Assembly: GCA_038748365.1 (NCBI GenBank)
Contig: JBCDIZ010000002.1
Location: 248,001 to 312,000, forward strand
Direction of reading: 5' to 3'
DNA length: 64,000 bases
Source of the DNA: Alterisphingorhabdus sp038748365
GTDB taxonomy: Bacteria > Pseudomonadota > Alphaproteobacteria > Sphingomonadales > Sphingomonadaceae
The notes under the pieces are model-generated. The model ran no database searches, was not told where the DNA came from, and saw nothing but the letters and a program-made list of their open reading frames with translations. The translations under genes and the position numbers were made by a program. Below, piece by piece: positions 1 to 7,715 of this stretch; the first letter of the stretch is position 1; each line of letters starts with the position of its first letter.

Positions 1-1
1 G

Positions 2-1498
2 AAGTCGCGGCTCAAAAAAGATATCAGCAAGGCGCAGGAAGTGCTTGATGCCGACCATTTCGCGCTGGAGAAGGTCAAGGAACGCATCATCGAATATCTC
101 GCGGTGCAGAGCCGTACCAACAAGCTGAAAGGCCCGATCCTGTGTCTCGTCGGTCCTCCGGGTGTCGGCAAGACCTCGCTGGGTAAATCGATTGCCAAGG
201 CGACGGGACGCGAATTTGTCCGCCAGTCTTTGGGTGGCGTGCGCGATGAAGCCGAAATTCGCGGTCACAGACGCACCTATATCGGCTCCATGCCGGGTAA
301 GATCGTTAACAACTTGAAAAAAGCGGGTACTTCCAATCCGCTATTCTTGCTCGATGAGATTGATAAGCTTGGTCAGGATTTCCGGGGCGATCCGGCATCG
401 GCGCTGCTTGAGGTTCTTGACCCCGAGCAGAATGGTAAGTTTCAGGACCATTATCTTGAGATCGACATTGACCTTTCGGACATCATGTTCGTCACCACGG
501 CCAATTCGCTCAACCTCCCACAGCCACTGCTCGACCGGATGGAGATCATACGGCTTGAAGGCTATACCGAGGATGAAAAGGTCGAGATTGCCAAACGCCA
601 TCTGATTGCCAAGCAGATTGAAGCGCATGGTCTGAAGGAAGACGAGTTTGCGCTGGAAGACGACGCATTGCGCGATCTGATCCGTTACTATACCCGCGAA
701 GCCGGAGTGCGGACGCTCGAGCGCGAAATTGCCAAACTGGCGCGTAAATCACTGCGCCGGATTCTTGAGAGTGAAGATGAGAAGGTAGTTATTACCACTG
801 AAAATCTCGCCGACTTTTCCGGCGTGCGTAAATTCCGCCATGGCGTCGGCGAGGAAGAGCATCAGATTGGCGGTGTCACTGGGCTTGCCTGGACCGAGGT
901 AGGCGGTGAGTTGCTGACGATTGAATCCGTGACAGTCCCAGGCAAGGGTCAGATCAAGACCACCGGCAAGCTGGGCGAAGTAATGCAGGAATCGGTTCAG
1001 GCGGCCTGGTCCTATGTCAAGGCCCGCTCGCCGTCATATGGTATCAAGCCGGATATTTTTAACCGCAAAGATTTACATATCCACCTGCCAGAAGGCGCAG
1101 TGCCCAAAGATGGTCCGTCTGCAGGTATTGGTATGGTCACGTCGATGGTCTCCACATTGACCGGAATTCCGGTGCGTAAGGATGTGGCTATGACCGGCGA
1201 GGTAACGCTGCGTGGTAGGGTATTGCCCATTGGTGGCCTTAAGGAAAAGCTGCTGGCAGCCTTGCGTGGTGGCATCACCACAGTGTTAATTCCTGAAGAA
1301 AATCAAAAGGATCTGGCGGATATTCCTGACAACATCACCGATGGTTTGAAGATCATTCCAGTAGCGCATGTTGATGCGGTGCTGAGCGAGGCGCTGACCG
1401 AAACGCTGGAAGCGATTGACTGGACCGAGGCTGATGAACTGGCTGCACGGCCCACAGGATTTGCCGCTGATCAGAGTGATCCGCAATTGCCTCATTGA
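2..1498 (+). CDS. lon: Lon ATP-dependent protease, C-terminal part (5' end outside window)
   Basis: ATP-dependent serine protease of the cytosol that degrades misfolded and short-lived regulatory proteins. The reading frame is open from base 2, so the start and the N-terminal substrate-binding domain lie upstream of the window. Visible are the AAA+ domain with Walker A GPPGVGKTS near the beginning and Walker B FLLDEIDK, then the proteolytic domain with the Ser-Lys dyad: Ser in DGPSAG (codon at 1118) and Lys in GGLKEK (codon at 1241). The C-terminus is complete, with a short polar tail. The next gene is hup, the usual neighbour in proteobacteria. Identity is certain; only the N-terminal extent is unknown. 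Confidence 0.97.
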   Translation, partial: KSRLKKDISKAQEVLDADHFALEKVKERIIEYLAVQSRTNKLKGPILCLVGPPGVGKTSLGKSIAKATGREFVRQSLGGVRDEAEIRGHRRTYIGSMPGKIVNNLKKAGTSNPLFLLDEIDKLGQDFRGDPASALLEVLDPEQNGKFQDHYLEIDIDLSDIMFVTTANSLNLPQPLLDRMEIIRLEGYTEDEKVEIAKRHLIAKQIEAHGLKEDEFALEDDALRDLIRYYTREAGVRTLEREIAKLARKSLRRILESEDEKVVITTENLADFSGVRKFRHGVGEEEHQIGGVTGLAWTEVGGELLTIESVTVPGKGQIKTTGKLGEVMQESVQAAWSYVKARSPSYGIKPDIFNRKDLHIHLPEGAVPKDGPSAGIGMVTSMVSTLTGIPVRKDVAMTGEVTLRGRVLPIGGLKEKLLAALRGGITTVLIPEENQKDLADIPDNITDGLKIIPVAHVDAVLSEALTETLEAIDWTEADELAARPTGFAADQSDPQLPH

Positions 1499-1563
1499 AT
1501 GTAAACACTGTTATACATTCGCAACATTAGTGCAAAGAGTGGCGGAAAAGTGGGGAATTTCCT

Positions 1564-1593
1564 TTGACAGACACGGGGGAAAGGTGGTTATCA
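1564..1593 (+). promoter_or_regulatory. Candidate promoter of hup
   Basis: TTGACA at 1564-1569 is followed, 17-18 bases on, by GTTATC/TTATCA around 1587-1593, about 60 bases before the hup start. The -35 is perfect and the -10 is weak. A start site here would leave a leader of roughly 50 bases containing the AAGGGGGG ribosome binding site. Confidence 0.4.
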
Positions 1594-1651
1594 CAACCAT
1601 CTGATACCGCGAATCAGGTAGAAATTATCAGCAAGGGGGGATACCCATAAT

Positions 1652-1924
1652 ATGAACAAGAATGATCTAATTGGTGCAGTCGCTGATCATAGCGGCCTTA
1701 GCAAAAATGATGCTGGCAAAGCTGTCGAAGCTGTTTTCGACTCCATCACCGGCACGCTTAGCAAGGGCGGCGAAGTCCGTCTGGTAGGCTTCGGCACTTT
1801 CTCTGTGACCGAGCGTAAGGCATCGACCGGCCGTAACCCGCGTACCGGTGAGCCGATGCAGATTGCAGCCTCAACCCAGCCCAAGTTCAAGGCTGGTAAA
1901 GGTCTGAAAGACGCCGTCAACTAA
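1652..1924 (+). CDS. hupB: DNA-binding protein HU (HU-beta type)
   Basis: Small histone-like nucleoid protein (90 aa, the usual HU length) that binds and bends DNA as a dimer. It has the N-terminal helical dimer part (MNKNDLIGAVAD) and the beta-arm signature GFGTFSVTERKAS followed by GRNPRTGEP, which contains the conserved arm-tip Pro. The start is fixed by a strong G-rich ribosome binding site (1633-1640) about 11 bases upstream. It lies 153 bp downstream of lon, the standard lon-hup arrangement, and is followed by stacked hairpin terminators. HU versus IHF: the sequence fits HU. The symbol hupB is by analogy. Confidence 0.96.
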   Translation: MNKNDLIGAVADHSGLSKNDAGKAVEAVFDSITGTLSKGGEVRLVGFGTFSVTERKASTGRNPRTGEPMQIAASTQPKFKAGKGLKDAVN

Positions 1925-1928
1925 TAGA

Positions 1929-1962
1929 GAATATGGCTGCCTTCAGGCGGCCATATTTTTGC
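1929..1962 (+). terminator. Rho-independent terminator after hup (hairpin 1)
   Basis: The stem ATATGGCTGCC / GGCGGCCATAT with a short loop is followed by TTTTT, starting five bases after the hup stop codon. This is a classical intrinsic terminator. Confidence 0.85.
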
Positions 1963-1975
1963 TTCGCGGAAAAAC

Positions 1976-2008
1976 CATGGGGCGGGAGGAATCCTGCCCC
2001 ATTTTTAT
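1976..2008 (+). terminator. Second terminator-like hairpin after hup
   Basis: The stem ATGGGGCGGGA / TCCTGCCCCAT (one G-U pair) is followed by TTTTATTT. It is the second of three similar hairpins in a row and probably a backup terminator. Confidence 0.7.
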
Positions 2009-2015
2009 TTGCTCT

Positions 2016-2050
2016 TTGGGGGCTGGGTACAAACCCAGCCCCATTTTTAT
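2016..2050 (+). terminator. Third terminator-like hairpin after hup
   Basis: The stem GGGGCTGGGT / ACCCAGCCCC is followed by ATTTTTAT. Its 3' end lies within ten bases of the stop codon of the convergent lipoprotein gene. The T-tract is on the plus strand, so it serves transcripts coming from hup. Confidence 0.7.
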
Positions 2051-2057
2051 GGCGATC

Positions 2058-2990
2058 TTACGGCGCTGGACCGATAAGCGTCCGCGGGCTTTCTACCCCT
2101 TCGGTCACGTTCCAGCGGACGACATTGCGGCCATCTTCACGCACCCGACCTTGTTCATTGTTGTTCGCCAATACCTCGCCATCGGTGCGAATTGTAAATG
2201 TGCCTGAAGGGATCAGGAGAGAAGGCTCATCGAGACCGCGATTAAAAGAGCGATCCAGCTTGGACATCGTCGCCACAGTACCGCTGCCGCCAAAGGCAGG
2301 GGCAATAATTTCATACTTGCTATCTTTAAGCGGAATGATTTGAACAAAAGGCATGTTCAACGCGCTATCCGGTAATTGTGGGAAGACAAACCCCCCGGAA
2401 ATCTGGCCTTCTACTACATAGTCTACCAGGAAAATATCATCTCCCTGATAGCGGACCGAATTCCAGCCCTCATAGCCTTCCAGCTTTTTGGCAAGTTTTT
2501 CCATGCTTTCATCATTGCCCGGCACGGCACCGCCGAATATGGATGACATCACCTTTATGCGCTGCTCATAGTCGGCAATGCGCTGCGCGTTACGGCGCTC
2601 GTGCTCGGCTTTATCTTCGGCCAATTCTTCTTCAGTACAGTCGCGGCGTTTATAGCTATAGCGTGTAGCCTCGACAGCATCTTCAGCTGCCGCCCCTGCT
2701 TCTTCTTCCACTTCTGTGATGGCTTTTCTTCCCCGACCGCTTATCGGGGTTTCCTCGCCAGTCTCTATATTCACCTGGCTTTCGCAATAGACCGAATCTG
2801 GATTGAAAGGCCGTATTTTGGGTTTGCGAAACTCTCTTTCAGGCAGCACCAACTGTATCTGTCCGGTATAGGCAAAACGATAGCTGCCTTCCCGATTGAG
2901 GGTGAGATCTGCTTCAAACTCTCCGGGTGTGAGAAAGCAACTGGTAAGCAGCAGGCAGGCCGCAATAGCGGCAGTGATGCGTGTCAGCAT
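2058..2990 (-). CDS. Putative lipoprotein, paralogue of the upstream gene
   Basis: Unrecognised 310-aa lipoprotein. The N-terminus has a signal peptide ending in the lipobox LLTSC, so Cys about residue 18 is the likely lipidated residue. The next residues, FLTPGEF, are shared with the neighbouring gene (VLTPGQF). The middle contains an acidic, Glu/Ala-rich stretch (about 95-145) likely to be disordered or coiled. The C-terminal quarter carries GTFTIRTDGEVLANNNEQG, closely matching the same region of the paralogue. It lies 20 bp downstream of that paralogue on the same strand, so the two are probably co-transcribed. The function is unknown; a surface or periplasmic location is inferred from the lipobox. 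Confidence 0.8.
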   Translation of the reverse strand: MLTRITAAIAACLLLTSCFLTPGEFEADLTLNREGSYRFAYTGQIQLVLPEREFRKPKIRPFNPDSVYCESQVNIETGEETPISGRGRKAITEVEEEAGAAAEDAVEATRYSYKRRDCTEEELAEDKAEHERRNAQRIADYEQRIKVMSSIFGGAVPGNDESMEKLAKKLEGYEGWNSVRYQGDDIFLVDYVVEGQISGGFVFPQLPDSALNMPFVQIIPLKDSKYEIIAPAFGGSGTVATMSKLDRSFNRGLDEPSLLIPSGTFTIRTDGEVLANNNEQGRVREDGRNVVRWNVTEGVESPRTLIGPAP

Positions 2991-3010
2991 GTTTGTTTCT
3001 CCGTACAGTA

Positions 3011-3826
3011 TTAATCTAGTGCAATAAGCGTTTCTGGTGGCTGCTGGGTTGCCGGGTTAATCTCCCAGCGCAGCACTTGTTCGCCATTTTCGCGGATCGG
3101 GCCTTCCTCGGTATTGTTGGTGAGAATGGTGCCGCTGGTGCGCACGGTGAAAGTACCATTGGGCATAACAGCCGGAGCCATCGGGTTGTCATTACCGGTG
3201 TTTGGCGCACCCATAGCGGCCAATGCGCCGAATGTGCCCATGCCGGGGCCTTGCTCACTACCGGCAAAGCCCGGCGCCTCGACACGCACCTTATTATCCT
3301 TGCGCGCAATGACGGTCACAAACGGATTTACCGCCTGTAGCTTCTCGATCATTGGGAAGGTAAAGCCCTGATCGGTATCGCCGCTGATACGGAAGTCGAC
3401 ATCAAAAATGCCCTTGCCCTTGTGGCTGATGCTGTTCCATCCTTTTTGCCGGGATACGCGCTCGATAAAATCATCAATTGCTTCCGGTTTGCTCGGATCA
3501 ATACCGCCAAGCAGTGCCTTGAACATCTCGGCATCGCGCGCATTTTCTGCTGCCTTGGCAGCGCGCTGTTCTTCTTTTTCCTCATCGGTGCAGGGACGCT
3601 CTTCAAATGTATCGTCAAAGCATTCGCCTCCGAAATTCTCGGCATTTTCCTGGGCTGCCATGTCGATCATCTGGCTAAAGCCCAGCACCGAAATCTCACC
3701 TTGATAGCTGAAATCGAACCGGCCTTGTTTGTCGATGCTAAGCTCGGAGACGAATTGCCCCGGTGTTAAAACACAGCTGGCCAGCATCAGTACCGCGCTC
3801 AGCACTGCAATCATACGTAGGTTCAT
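3011..3826 (-). CDS. Putative lipoprotein, first of a tandem pair
   Basis: Unrecognised lipoprotein of about 271 aa with the lipobox MLASC followed by VLTPGQF. The start at 3826 (MNLRMIAVLSAV) is preferred: it gives a compact signal peptide and has GGGGGAGA just upstream. A start at 3844 would overlap the rlmB stop as ATGA and add six residues. The protein has an acidic Cys-containing segment (GGECFDD..PCTDEEKEEQRAAK) and a C-terminal block ending in GTILTNNTEEGPIRENGEQV that is repeated in the downstream paralogue. It is probably the second gene of an rlmB-lipoprotein-lipoprotein operon. The function is unknown. Confidence 0.8.
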   Translation of the reverse strand: MNLRMIAVLSAVLMLASCVLTPGQFVSELSIDKQGRFDFSYQGEISVLGFSQMIDMAAQENAENFGGECFDDTFEERPCTDEEKEEQRAAKAAENARDAEMFKALLGGIDPSKPEAIDDFIERVSRQKGWNSISHKGKGIFDVDFRISGDTDQGFTFPMIEKLQAVNPFVTVIARKDNKVRVEAPGFAGSEQGPGMGTFGALAAMGAPNTGNDNPMAPAVMPNGTFTVRTSGTILTNNTEEGPIRENGEQVLRWEINPATQQPPETLIALD

Positions 3827-3840
3827 GAAATTTCTCCCCC

Positions 3841-4647
3841 TCATTTCTCTCTGGTGCTTAGCACGTACAATGCAATTGCTGCGGCATTGGAAACATTCAG
3901 GCTCTCCATCGCCGCCTCAATCGGCAGATACGCCTCTATATCACAATGTGCCGCGACATTGGGGCGCAGGCCTTCACCCTCTGCCCCCAGAACCAGTGCG
4001 ACTGGGCCTGTGCCAACAGCATCGGCATAGGACTTTTCACCATGGCCAGTCAGCGCCACACGCCAATATCCGGCATCTGCCATCTCTTCGAGTGCCCGTG
4101 ACAGATTGACTACACGCACCCATGGCAGCCGATCAAGCGCGCCTGATGCCGCCTTGGCAATAACGCCTGATTCCGGCGGGGCATGGCGATCCTGGGTGAT
4201 GATGGCAGCTGCGCCAAAAGCCAGTGCCGAACGAAAAATTGCCCCAATATTGCGGGGGTCGGTCACCTGATCAAGGATCACTAGCGGCTTGCCTTCTGCG
4301 CGATCAAGGCATTCGGGCAGACCGATATCCTCTAATGGAGCAACTTCGGCCACGACGCCTTGATGCGGCGCATCGGGCGGCACCAGCAGCGCTAGATCGC
4401 TGACATCGCAAAATTGCACCGGCAGGTTCTCGGGAATTTCCAGTTCAGACAGAGCGTTGCGCGTGCCCAGCAGCTTGCGCACAACGCGCTCAGGATTGGT
4501 GAGCGCCGCCTCCACCGCATGATGCCCCCAAAAACGCGGCGCGACCGCCGATCCACCACGCCCGCGCTGGCGCGATGCCTTTTTCTGCTTTGCCTGCCGT
4601 CCTCTTTTCATGCGACCTGCACTCGCATATTCATCGGTCAATGCCAA
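3841..4647 (-). CDS. rlmB: 23S rRNA 2'-O-methyltransferase of the SpoU/TrmH family, RlmB-like
   Basis: SAM-dependent RNA 2'-O-ribose methyltransferase with the trefoil-knot SPOUT fold. RlmB methylates G2251 of 23S rRNA. It starts with a basic, Gly/Arg-rich tail (KRGRQAKQKKASRQRGRGG), then the small substrate-binding domain (RFWGHHAVEAAL), then the three SpoU motifs: DPRNIGAIFRSALAFGA, VALVLGAEGEGLRP and LNVSNAAAIALY. The length of 268 aa is normal. It is first in a minus-strand run with the two lipoproteins and divergent from tRNA-Tyr. The exact target base cannot be read from sequence. Confidence 0.88.
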   Translation of the reverse strand: MALTDEYASAGRMKRGRQAKQKKASRQRGRGGSAVAPRFWGHHAVEAALTNPERVVRKLLGTRNALSELEIPENLPVQFCDVSDLALLVPPDAPHQGVVAEVAPLEDIGLPECLDRAEGKPLVILDQVTDPRNIGAIFRSALAFGAAAIITQDRHAPPESGVIAKAASGALDRLPWVRVVNLSRALEEMADAGYWRVALTGHGEKSYADAVGTGPVALVLGAEGEGLRPNVAAHCDIEAYLPIEAAMESLNVSNAAAIALYVLSTREK

Positions 4648-4760
4648 TCATTGCGGTGCGTAAATATTTCATGGCCCCAGACATTGACATGGGACCGCCT
4701 TTTCGCCATTGAGCCGCCTCTTGCCGACGCGATCCGCCTCATCAGGAATCGCGCACCTAT

Positions 4761-4846
4761 GGACAGGTGGCCGAGTGGTTAAAGGCAGCAGACTGTAAAT
4801 CTGCCCGCGTGAGCGTACGCTGGTTCGAATCCAGCCCTGTCCACCA
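4761..4846 (+). tRNA. tRNA-Tyr: tRNA-Tyr (GTA)
   Basis: Class II tRNA of 86 bases including an encoded CCA. The acceptor stem GGACAGG pairs with CCTGTCC. The D arm is GGCCGAGTGGTTAAAGGC, the anticodon loop CTGTAAA gives anticodon GTA, there is a long variable arm (CCCGCGTGAGCGTACGC), and the T arm contains GGTTCGAATCC. It is a single gene, immediately followed by an inverted repeat. Confidence 0.97.
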
Positions 4847-4922
4847 GCCTTCGCTAAAGCTTCGGCTGGCAGGCTAGCCCCAATTATATTCTTGCTTTCA
4901 AAACTGAAGCTTTAGCGAAGGC
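4847..4922. repeat. 17-bp inverted repeat abutting tRNA-Tyr
   Basis: GCCTTCGCTAAAGCTTC at 4847-4863 is repeated perfectly in inverted form at 4906-4922, with a loop of about 42 bases. It begins on the base after the tRNA CCA. It resembles the short palindromic elements scattered in sphingomonad genomes and could fold at the RNA level as a terminator or processing barrier. It has no T-tract. Confidence 0.7.
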
Positions 4923-5070
4923 TGTCCGCCGAAGCTGCATCGCAGCGAGGGAGGACGCAACGCGCACTTGGTTAGCATGCCTTGCGCGGTTCATTTTGTC
5001 TGGTTCTTACAATTATTGTCTCTCTCAACCGCTATTTTGCTCCTTCAGGAGCAAATCAGGAGAGGGCAGA

Positions 5071-6090
5071 GTGAAATTCCATCATATTATAGCCGCACTG
5101 ACATTGGCTGCAGTGGTTGTACCAAGCGCAGTGGAAGCGAAGATCAAATCGTCGGACGTACGCAAGGCCTATCTCAAGGGCAAAAAAAAGAGCCATTATG
5201 GCCACTCAGACATTGAAAGCGATATCCGCTGTCTGATCCTCTACACGGTCTGGGCGGGCATGAATTCCGGTACCTATGATATCAATCTTGCCTATGCTCA
5301 TGGTGAGCTGGGTTATGGATATACCCAATATCAGTTTCACCATTATGGCAACAAGTTCGTCACTGACTATGCGAACGGCAATGCATGGCGGCAGATTTTC
5401 ATGTCGGTCTCCCAGGATTTCTCCAGCCGCAATATGGAGAAAGACAAGGAAGTTAAAAACATGGTTGAGGAAATAGGGCGATGTGCGGTGCCGCATGGCA
5501 AGGTAGTAATGCACCCGGATGGGCTGGTGCGTGCCGAGCATTTTCTCAATGCCATTAGCAACCAGCCTTATCAACAGACCTATCCCGTCTGGGCCAAGGA
5601 CCGTAAGGCTTGGGACAGCTATGCGACTGCGATGATGAACGGCCAGTTTGTTCGCGCAGTGGATATCGCTTCGCGGTCACTCGATGGTGGCGATAACTCT
5701 ACCTTTGACGATCAGGAATATATGGCCGCTATTGACGCGGCTGTGACGACAGGGAAAGCCAATCAGATACCGCAGGCGCAATTTGTGCGCGCAGCGGGCA
5801 GAGTGCCCGAGCGTTATGCCGGTTATGCCGGGCAGGATGCTGCCGACTATCGCCCGCAGGTAGAACTGGTGAAGGCCTCGGCAACGTCTGGCCTGATGCC
5901 CAGCGCTTCTGCCGCCAGCAACCAGGCGCGCGGCAGTGCGGAGCGGATAGCACGTGACCGCTGCCGCGATGCTGGCGGCAAGGTATTGCGCGTCAACAGC
6001 GTACCTACCAATTCGCGCAAGGCGACAGACACGACATGGCGCTCAACCTATCAAGCGACGGCGCAATGCCAGTTTCCGTCGAGGCGGTAA
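5071..6090 (+). CDS. Secreted protein of unknown function
   Basis: Protein of about 339 aa, not assigned to a family. GTG at 5071 is chosen as start because it has AGGAGAGGG upstream and directly begins a good signal peptide (VKFHHIIAALTLAAVVVPS, cleavage near VEA). The mature part is basic at first (KKKSHYGHSD), then has Tyr/Asp-rich segments and a cysteine pair (DIRCLI, GRCAVPHG). The last 60 residues (ERIARDRCRDAGG to TAQCQFPSRR) contain a second Cys pair, likely a disulfide. It ends at the exact base before the convergent Anbu gene. A periplasmic or secreted location is inferred. Confidence 0.75.
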   Translation: MKFHHIIAALTLAAVVVPSAVEAKIKSSDVRKAYLKGKKKSHYGHSDIESDIRCLILYTVWAGMNSGTYDINLAYAHGELGYGYTQYQFHHYGNKFVTDYANGNAWRQIFMSVSQDFSSRNMEKDKEVKNMVEEIGRCAVPHGKVVMHPDGLVRAEHFLNAISNQPYQQTYPVWAKDRKAWDSYATAMMNGQFVRAVDIASRSLDGGDNSTFDDQEYMAAIDAAVTTGKANQIPQAQFVRAAGRVPERYAGYAGQDAADYRPQVELVKASATSGLMPSASAASNQARGSAERIARDRCRDAGGKVLRVNSVPTNSRKATDTTWRSTYQATAQCQFPSRR

Positions 6091-6828
6091 TCATTCTTGG
6101 AAATGAAAATCGGGCAGTGCATCAAAAGCCAGTTTCAGCGCCTCGCCCCAGCCGCTGGAGATTTGTGCGAAATAGGGGTCGTCTTTTTCGATGCGCTTTT
6201 CCTGGCCGATTTTCAGACTGTCAGCATCATAGGCCATGATATCGAAGGGCAGGTCGACTGCAACATTGGCTCTGATGGTGGAGTCGAAGGAAACCAGCAA
6301 CAACTTGATCGCATTCTCGAAGGACATTTCTTTGTCATAGGCGCGTAGCAATATGGGGCGGCCATATTTGGCCTCACCAATCTGGAAAAACGGATTATCG
6401 GCGCTGGCCTCGATAAAATTACCTTCTGGGTAGATGAGGAACAGCTTGGGTTCACTGCCTTTGATCTGGCCGCCAAGAATCAATGTCGCGCCGAAGGTGG
6501 AGGCGGATTCCTGCCCTTCATCGCTATGGGTGCGGACGACCTCGCGCAAGGTCGCGCCGACACGGCGGGCGACTTCGAACATGCTGGGGTCACTAAGGAT
6601 CGAAGGATCGCGTTCTTGCGGTGCTTTGGAGCGCTCATCGAGCAGGCTGACCACCGATTGTGTCGTGCCCAGATTGCCGGCGGAAAGCAGGGTGATGACC
6701 CGCTCGCCGGGCTCTTCCCAGATCTTCATCTTGCGCACTTGGGAGATATTGTCGACGCCGGCATTGGTCCGCGTGTCGGAAATAAATACCAGCCCGCGAT
6801 CAAGCTTCATACCCACGCAATATGTCAT
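6091..6828 (-). CDS. Anbu, proteasome-type Ntn peptidase
   Basis: Bacterial proteasome-like protein of the Anbu family (ancestral beta subunit, COG3484; 245 aa), related to HslV and 20S beta subunits. The N-terminus MTYCVGMKLDRGLVFISDTRTN places Thr2 as the candidate N-terminal nucleophile after Met removal. The Asp of SDTRTNAG, Lys33 in MKIW and the LLSAGNLG segment are the other expected active-site elements. It is last in a four-gene operon with a transglutaminase-like protein, an alpha-E protein and a permuted ATP-grasp protein, the conserved company of Anbu in many proteobacteria. Its substrate in the cell is not established. Identity is firm from both sequence and context. Confidence 0.92.
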   Translation of the reverse strand: MTYCVGMKLDRGLVFISDTRTNAGVDNISQVRKMKIWEEPGERVITLLSAGNLGTTQSVVSLLDERSKAPQERDPSILSDPSMFEVARRVGATLREVVRTHSDEGQESASTFGATLILGGQIKGSEPKLFLIYPEGNFIEASADNPFFQIGEAKYGRPILLRAYDKEMSFENAIKLLLVSFDSTIRANVAVDLPFDIMAYDADSLKIGQEKRIEKDDPYFAQISSGWGEALKLAFDALPDFHFQE

Positions 6829-6900
6829 GTAATTCAGACCCTTAGTGGCAGTGTGATTCTCTTGACCGAGATATGCTTATCAGAAAATCGCCGGATTGCC

Positions 6901-7704
6901 TTATTGCTGGACCTGCAATTCCACTGATAATTGTTCTTCCCCCGCGCCATAGCGCATACCCGAAATGGGAGCGGCTCCGCGATAGTCAAGTCCGGTGGCA
7001 ACGCGGACATAACGTTCATCTGGGGAATGGCCATTGGAGATATCGAAACCGATCCAACCCAGACCTTCAATATAGGCTTCGGCCCAGCCATGGGTTGCAT
7101 CCTGATCGACCCGGTCATCCATCATCAGATAGCCTGAGACATAGCGTGCAGGCAGACCCAGTAACCTTGCGGCGGAGAGGAAAATGTGGCTATGGTCCTG
7201 GCAGACGCCTTCACCCAATTTGAGCGCCTCTTCCGCGCTGGTGTTGGCATGGGTTTCCCCGGTGGAATAGGTGACGGTGTCGCGGATCATGCTGGATAGC
7301 GCATGTGCCTGTTCCAGCCCCGGCAGTTCCTCTTTGCGCAATTCGCTGACCAGTTTGCGGATTTCGCGCCCCGGCTTGGTAAGCTCGGTAGTACGCTGAA
7401 AATACCATAGGGGTGCATGGCCGCCATGTTTGCCGATAATGCCAGTACTGTCGGTCAGTTCGACTTCTCCAGTGCAGGTTATGATGATTTCTTCCCGCCC
7501 AGGCTCGATGCTGATAAGGTCGACCGTATTGCTATGCTGGTCTTCAAAGTGCAGCTCTTTCTTGCCGCCTTCTATGCTGATCGACCAGTTGATGACATTC
7601 TGCCCCTTGCGCCGTTTCGGGGTTAGCCGCACTTGCTGCAGCGCATAGGCTATTGGCGTGTCATAATGGTAGCGGCTGCTATGGTTGATATGGAGATGCA
7701 TCAT
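6901..7704 (-). CDS. Transglutaminase-like cysteine peptidase of the Anbu operon
   Basis: Transglutaminase-fold protein (COG1305; 267 aa). An N-terminal beta domain of the bacterial transglutaminase type (HINHSSRYHYDTPIAYALQQ, then RLTP) is followed by the catalytic core with Cys in EGVCQDHSHIF, His in DATHGWAEAYI and Asp in GFDISNGHSP, so the Cys-His-Asp triad is complete. It has no signal peptide and is therefore cytoplasmic. It lies 72 bp upstream of Anbu and 11 bp downstream of the alpha-E gene. In this operon type it may cleave or form an isopeptide or amide bond on the product of the ATP-grasp enzyme. That role is inference. Confidence 0.9.
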   Translation of the reverse strand: MMHLHINHSSRYHYDTPIAYALQQVRLTPKRRKGQNVINWSISIEGGKKELHFEDQHSNTVDLISIEPGREEIIITCTGEVELTDSTGIIGKHGGHAPLWYFQRTTELTKPGREIRKLVSELRKEELPGLEQAHALSSMIRDTVTYSTGETHANTSAEEALKLGEGVCQDHSHIFLSAARLLGLPARYVSGYLMMDDRVDQDATHGWAEAYIEGLGWIGFDISNGHSPDERYVRVATGLDYRGAAPISGMRYGAGEEQLSVELQVQQ

Positions 7705-7715
7705 CGACCCCGAAC

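Noticed and set aside
4761..4922. tRNA-linked integration site of a genomic island
   Set aside because: No integrase gene and no second copy of the tRNA 3' end were found in the window; the same holds for tRNA-Val.
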